A stretch of 64,000 nt of DNA from contig NZ_LN831305.1 in the NCBI RefSeq assembly GCF_001488575.1, forward strand, positions 1-64,000, written 5' to 3'. The notes below the pieces were generated by a model, which ran no database searches, was not told the DNA's origin, and saw only the letters and a list, made by a program, of their open reading frames with translations. The translations under genes were made by a program, and so were the position numbers. Numbering within the stretch: position 1 is the stretch's first letter; every line of letters starts with the position of its first letter. Source of the stretch: Halobacterium hubeiense. GTDB lineage: Archaea > Halobacteriota > Halobacteria > Halobacteriales > Halobacteriaceae. Positions 60,239 to 64,000 of the stretch are shown one piece after another.

Positions 60239-60396
60239 CTCAGATTTCAATTGAAGGTGCACCACCAGAAGGCGTATCAACCAGACTCCGACGAAGAGGC
60301 CCAACAGCCAACACTCGGCGAACAGCTGAACGTTGTCACCTGGAATGACAGGCAGGAATCACACGAAGTATCCCGCGAAAAACCGAGGCGTGCAAC

Positions 60397-60774
60397 ATGG
60401 CGGATGATGCAACGACGCCGGACGACCAGCCGCCCCCGGAACTTGTCCTTGACGCGCTAGATGACCCCGATTGCCAATCAATACTCCGCAAAACCGCCGA
60501 GCCAATGACTGCTACCGAACTCACTGAAGCGTGTGACATTCCTCGTTCGACGCTGTACCGAAAGCTTGACCAACTCAGTGATGCCGCACTCCTGCGAGAA
60601 CACGACAAGATAAACCCCGACGGTGGGCGAACGGCGTACTATCAGCGGAATTTTGAGAACGTGAACATCACGATTGACCAGGATGACACGTTTTCAGTGA
60701 CAATCGACCACAGACAGCAAGGAACTGATGAGCGGCTTCGAGATATCTGGTCGAAGATGGGTGACGAACTATGA
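60397..60774 (+). CDS. Winged-helix regulator (ArsR-like)
   Basis: A 125-aa regulator. LVLDALDDPDCQSILRKTAE, then MTATELTEACDIPRSTLYRK and LDQLSDAALLREHDKINPDG form the winged helix; GGRTAYYQRNFENVNITIDQ is the wing and dimer strand. The C terminus ERLRDIWSKMGDEL matches the style of the regulator at 28610. It overlaps the next membrane gene by four bases. The regulator plus membrane-protein pair repeats the one at 28610/28964. Confidence 0.85.
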   Translation: MADDATTPDDQPPPELVLDALDDPDCQSILRKTAEPMTATELTEACDIPRSTLYRKLDQLSDAALLREHDKINPDGGRTAYYQRNFENVNITIDQDDTFSVTIDHRQQGTDERLRDIWSKMGDEL

Positions 60775-61049
60775 ATGAGATCATGGCTGCGATTGTCGCT
60801 GTGAAAGCCCTCATACTGGGGCTTGGCGGGGGAATTACGTATATCGCGCACAGAGCGTATCATCGGACGGGCGACCCCTCACTCGGACTGCTGCGGGTTG
60901 GCTTCGGGATTGTGACGTTCGGTGCATTGTTCACTGGTGCTATCAATATGTTCTATTCCGTATCGCTCCCTCTCGGCGTCCTCGTTAACAGCACCTTCGT
61001 GGCCGCTGGTCTCGCGGTGATTCTGTATTCGCTGTATGTACAAGACTGA
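60771..61049 (+). CDS. Small three-helix membrane protein (DUF7521-like)
   Basis: A 92-aa membrane protein: MNEIMAAIVAVKALILGLGG, GITYIAHRAYHRTGDPSLGL, and LAVILYSLYVQD at the end. It matches the protein at 28964 in order and ends. ATGA overlap with the regulator gene shows coupling. Probable membrane partner or sensor for the regulator; inferred. Confidence 0.78.
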   Translation: MNEIMAAIVAVKALILGLGGGITYIAHRAYHRTGDPSLGLLRVGFGIVTFGALFTGAINMFYSVSLPLGVLVNSTFVAAGLAVILYSLYVQD

Positions 61050-61067
61050 CAACACGTTCACACACTC

Positions 61068-62285
61068 ATGCTCCAAGGATATCCCCGACATCAAATCGGA
61101 CGAACCGCCGCAGCCGTACAAAACCTGAACGAACGCATCTCAATTCCCGCACAAAGCAAAGGCAATCGTGGGAGTGCTCGCTTCGACTTCCTTCTCGTGT
61201 TGGTCGTAGTCGTGGTTCTCGCACAGGTTCCGGTTGCGTCAGCTCATGGCGGCGACGGACCTCTTGTCATCTCCAAACAGGCGAGTATCGCCGTATTTCT
61301 CGGCGGAGTTGGCCTCGTCGCTGGCTGTGCATTATTGAAGCGTCGGGAATACGTCTCACCGACAACGGCACTGTATGGAATTGGAGTGGGATTATTCGTC
61401 GCTATCCTCGGCATCATCATTTTTGACGGGGTTACACCAGATCCGGCCTATGCAGCCAGTTCGATGCCGTTCCCCCGGTCGTGGTACGAATTGTTCGGGC
61501 TCGGTATCGGGGTCAGTGTTGTGGTAGCGAGTTTTGGTATCGGATTACATCGGTGGCCGACCCGCCCACGATACACATTCCTCGGTATTCTCATGGGCTT
61601 GTGGATCTCGTACCCATACATAATCCGCGGATCCGCAAGCTACACCCACCCGCTGGGGTATCTCATCGTACTAGGCACGCCGATTCTCGTCGGATATATT
61701 GTCTGGACGGACCGAGGAGACGTCGTCCGGACAGCGTTCCGGGATTGTGTTGCGCGACGGTTCGGGGCGACCGTCACGCTTCTCTCTGGGCTGTTTTTCC
61801 TCACGTCGAGCGGGTATCTCTCCTTCTTCTGGGAAGAGGGGCTGCCACGTGAGCGCGTTGTCACAGTTCTACCAGTCAATTATCAGCTTGTCCAGTGGGA
61901 TACGCTCGAAATTGTGCTCCCGCAGTTTCCCTTGACCGTTGCACTCTCAATTGGTGTCGTCACGATAGTAGGGCTGCTGAGTGTCCTAATTGGAGTGAAC
62001 GCCCTACTAATTGCTTGGCAGTGGCGGCTTGAGGAGAAGGCGGGGATGATGCAAGGAACAGCCGGCACAGGGTCTGTAATTGGTGCTTGCACGTGTGGTT
62101 GCTGCGGGCCGCTCGTCGCGAAGATCGCTGTACTCGCAGCCGGCCCGTCCGTTGCAGCTCCACTATACTGGGTCTTCGTCGATTCATCTTCCCCACTCAG
62201 CGCGTTGTTTATAGTGGCGACGGTGGTCATCTTCACTGCAACACTCATCTATTCGACTGAAGAGTTGGTGCCGTCAGCGACGTAA
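61068..62285 (+). CDS. Polytopic membrane protein with CTCGCC motif (copy B)
   Basis: A 405-aa membrane protein with about ten helices, the paralog of 37141. Shared marks are QVPVASAHGG after the first helix, SSMPFPRSWYELFGLG, PTRPRYTFLGILMGLWISYP and CTCGCCGPLVAKIAVLAAGP near the end. It starts 18 bases after the DUF7521-like gene. The four Cys in six residues are invariant between copies. No named family recognised; membrane metal or thiol chemistry is inferred. Confidence 0.8.
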   Translation: MLQGYPRHQIGRTAAAVQNLNERISIPAQSKGNRGSARFDFLLVLVVVVVLAQVPVASAHGGDGPLVISKQASIAVFLGGVGLVAGCALLKRREYVSPTTALYGIGVGLFVAILGIIIFDGVTPDPAYAASSMPFPRSWYELFGLGIGVSVVVASFGIGLHRWPTRPRYTFLGILMGLWISYPYIIRGSASYTHPLGYLIVLGTPILVGYIVWTDRGDVVRTAFRDCVARRFGATVTLLSGLFFLTSSGYLSFFWEEGLPRERVVTVLPVNYQLVQWDTLEIVLPQFPLTVALSIGVVTIVGLLSVLIGVNALLIAWQWRLEEKAGMMQGTAGTGSVIGACTCGCCGPLVAKIAVLAAGPSVAAPLYWVFVDSSSPLSALFIVATVVIFTATLIYSTEELVPSAT

Positions 62286-62413
62286 CCACGATGTCCACGG
62301 GAACGGTAGCCTTGCGAGAAAACCACACCTCCACACGACTGGTTTCCTTCCCGTACTAACTACGCTGAAGTTTGCTGCGCACGGTTCGCGTTCGAAGGTA
62401 CGGCGTTGGTGTG

Positions 62414-62608
62414 TTACGCTCCTTGCATGTCCATTGGCCGGAGCCAATGATACCACACAAACAGTACCATCCCACCGTATCCCGCTGCCCAGACAACCTG
62501 GCTGAGCGTATCTGCACCCATCTCAGAGAGGAAGTAGCTAGTCACCCCGGGGATAGCGATACCCGCGAAGACGATCGCTCCGAATACGACCCGGTCGTCG
62601 AGGTCCAT
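62414..62608 (-). CDS. Small two-helix membrane protein, oxidase-satellite type
   Basis: A 64-aa protein: MDLDDRVVFGAIVFAGIAIP, then GVTSYFLSEMGADTLSQVVW and WYHWLRPMDMQGA. Two helices; the RPMDMQG end looks like a family found near haloarchaeal oxidase genes. Its ATG overlaps the upstream stop (TAATG) so it is coupled to the DUF7541-like gene. Function unknown. Confidence 0.7.
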   Translation of the reverse strand: MDLDDRVVFGAIVFAGIAIPGVTSYFLSEMGADTLSQVVWAAGYGGMVLFVWYHWLRPMDMQGA

Positions 62609-62961
62609 TAGGCGACACCTCGCCATCGAACCAGTTGACGGCCAACAATCCCGGTTGTAATGCCGATACCACCAGCTATCAACAGTGAAACACCGCGGAA
62701 GCTCGCTTCGTAGCGAAGGAGAAGCAGTCCGCCCACCGCTGCGAGTGTACTCAGCACAGCAATCACACGAAGTGGTCGCGTAACGTGTTGGGACTCTGTG
62801 AGAATTCCTGCAACAGAGCCAATAAACAGTAGCAGGCCGCCGATGGTTACCGGTCGTAGTCCGAACACGACACCGATCTCGGACGTAACGAGCGCGAGCG
62901 CTACCAGTGGTGGCCAGGGGCTCGCGCGGGGATAGGCGTCACTCAAGCCGGCGTCACTCAT
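62608..62961 (-). CDS. Four-helix membrane protein (DUF7541-like)
   Basis: A 117-aa protein: MSDAGLSDAYPRASPWPPLV, then VFGLRPVTIGGLLLFIGSVA, GILTESQHVTRPLRVIAVLS and GGIGITTGIVGRQLVRWRG. The ASPWP start and GILTE motif match my recollection of haloarchaeal DUF7541 proteins of oxidase clusters. ATGA overlap with the ATPase upstream places it in the same operon. Confidence 0.72.
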   Translation of the reverse strand: MSDAGLSDAYPRASPWPPLVALALVTSEIGVVFGLRPVTIGGLLLFIGSVAGILTESQHVTRPLRVIAVLSTLAAVGGLLLLRYEASFRGVSLLIAGGIGITTGIVGRQLVRWRGVA

Positions 62962-64000
62962 GGGGCCACCTCGTCAGTATCTATCCCAGCTGGCGTGATG
63001 CGGGAGAGCCGCATGGCGTTTCCGGTGACGCCGAGCGTCATGCCGGCGTCGCCAACGAGGACAGCCATCCAAATCGGGACGAATCCGAACGGCACGCCGA
63101 GTGCGAGTACGGCCTTCGCACCTAGACTCGTCCAGATGTTCTGCTGGATGACGCTGTTCGCGTCGTGCGAGAGTTCGTAGAGATACGGCAGCTTCGACAG
63201 ATCGTCACTCATCAGTGCGATGTCGGCGGTTTCGAGGGCGGTATCTGTCCCAGCGGCGCCCATCGCGATTCCCACAGTCGCAGTCGCGAGCGCGGGTGCG
63301 TCGTTGACGCCGTCACCGATCATCGCGACCCCGTCGTGCTGTTCGTCGAGTTCCTTGATTGCTGACACCTTCTGGTCCGGCAGGAGTTCGGCGCGATACT
63401 CGTCAACGCCGACCTGCTCGGCAATCGCTCGGGCGGTCCGCTCGTTGTCACCCGTAAGCATGACAATCTGTTCGACGCCGAGGTCGTGGAGCTGCTGGAT
63501 CGCCTGCTTCGCCCCGGGCCGAATCTCGTCGGCCACGGCGATCACACCCTCGATCTCGTCCTCCGTACCGACGAGGACGACAGTCTTCCCCTCGGACTGG
63601 AGGTCGGGAACCGTTCCCTCGAGGAGGTCGAGGCAGTCGTTGCGTTCGCACATCTGCCGGCTCTTCGTCGTGACGACCCCGCCGTCGGTCGTCGCGTGGA
63701 CATGTTCGAGGTCGAACCCAAGGTCCGCGAAGAATCCCGGCTTCCCGGCGTAGTGTTTCTCGCCGTCGAGAGAGGCCTCGACGCCTTTCCCGGTGATACT
63801 CTCGAAGTCATCGACGGTCGGCGCCCCAATATCGCTGTCCTTTGCGTATTCGATGATTGCGTCGCCGATAGGGTGTTCGGACCGTGATTCCAGCCCGCGT
63901 GCACACCGGAGAACGTCGTCCTTGCTTTTGTCGTTCAGCGGGATGACGTCCGTGACCGTGAGTTCGCCCTTGGTGATTGTGCCGGTCTTGTCCATCGCGA
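62958..64000 (-). CDS. P1B-type heavy-metal ATPase, C-terminal part (cut by window edge)
   Basis: The 3' part of a metal pump gene that begins beyond the right edge. The phosphorylation motif is read as AMDKTGTITKGE at the edge (Met before DKTGT, where Phe is usual). The ATP-binding domain has SRSEHPIGDAI and the hinge [20 protein letters not shown]. The last helices read NIWTSLGAKAVLALGVPFGF and LVGDAGMTLGVTGNAMRLSR; a conserved Asp in the last helix resembles Zn/Cd/Pb-type (P1B-2) pumps. The CPx motif and N terminus are outside the window. Confidence 0.9.
   Translation of the reverse strand, partial: AMDKTGTITKGELTVTDVIPLNDKSKDDVLRCARGLESRSEHPIGDAIIEYAKDSDIGAPTVDDFESITGKGVEASLDGEKHYAGKPGFFADLGFDLEHVHATTDGGVVTTKSRQMCERNDCLDLLEGTVPDLQSEGKTVVLVGTEDEIEGVIAVADEIRPGAKQAIQQLHDLGVEQIVMLTGDNERTARAIAEQVGVDEYRAELLPDQKVSAIKELDEQHDGVAMIGDGVNDAPALATATVGIAMGAAGTDTALETADIALMSDDLSKLPYLYELSHDANSVIQQNIWTSLGAKAVLALGVPFGFVPIWMAVLVGDAGMTLGVTGNAMRLSRITPAGIDTDEVAP

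Overview
The window comes from a haloarchaeon (class Halobacteria). The proteins are rich in Asp and Glu. Many secreted proteins carry twin-arginine signals with lipoboxes. Blue-copper halocyanin-type proteins, a TFB transcription factor, Lrp-TRASH regulators and several haloarchaea-restricted small membrane families are present. The dominant theme is copper and heavy-metal homeostasis. There are five P1B-type metal ATPases (one cut by the right edge), free HMA metal-chaperone domains, YHS/TRASH metal-binding domains, cupredoxins, a multicopper oxidase, a cation-diffusion exporter and a nosDFY-like gene set. A tyrosine recombinase at the left edge, an IS5-type insertion and many internally duplicated gene sets suggest a mobile or plastic replicon or genomic island. 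The sequence alone does not say whether it is plasmid or chromosome; an aconitase gene and a tRNA-Glu gene are present.

Layout. 0.2-1.5 kb: integrase. 1.5-5.1 kb: HMA protein, P1B ATPase (CPG motif) and FmdE-like protein operon with a divergent winged-helix regulator. 5.1-6.6 kb: amidohydrolase. 6.9-9.2 kb: permease with two YHS domains, its 3' end cut by an IS that left an 8-bp duplication. 9.3-12.9 kb: a run of Met/Gly/His-rich membrane and secreted proteins (membrane-anchored winged helix, three SHOCT proteins including a halocyanin-SHOCT fusion, DUF302, thioredoxin). 13.2-16.3 kb: ABC export triplet, Lrp-TRASH regulator, mini-YHS protein. 16.5-21 kb: UspA, DoxX, FAD oxidoreductase, DUF63. 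21-32.5 kb: copper core with CopA (CPC), a second Lrp-TRASH regulator, two CopZ-like chaperones, aconitase, SHOCT and DoxX proteins, and CopB (CPH). 32.7-34.1 kb: Doc/Fic-like protein and PadR regulator. 34.3-46.2 kb: CcoI-like ATPase with an unusual CPW motif, a CTCGCC membrane protein with satellite genes, tRNA-Glu, halocyanin, multicopper oxidase, CDF exporter and a second ABC triplet. 46.2-57.3 kb: CtaA, DsbA/DsbB, P19-like metal protein, NosD, NosF, NosY and a CPBP protease. 57.3-64 kb: a second, partly decayed copy of the CTCGCC satellite set, TFB with winged-helix genes, DUF7541-like genes and the C-terminal half of a fifth ATPase.

How it may work together (inference). Cytosolic HMA chaperones pass Cu(I) to CopA/CopB-type pumps. 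Lrp-TRASH proteins sense metal; a recurring TTGGAWTCYAA-like near-palindrome lies upstream of several of the copper genes and is a candidate operator. The Met-rich TM-SHOCT proteins, halocyanins, multicopper oxidase and P19-like protein would handle metal outside the membrane. The CcoI-like ATPase, CtaA, Dsb pair and nosDFY set look like cofactor-insertion machinery for a copper enzyme, but no oxidase subunit or NosZ is encoded in this window.
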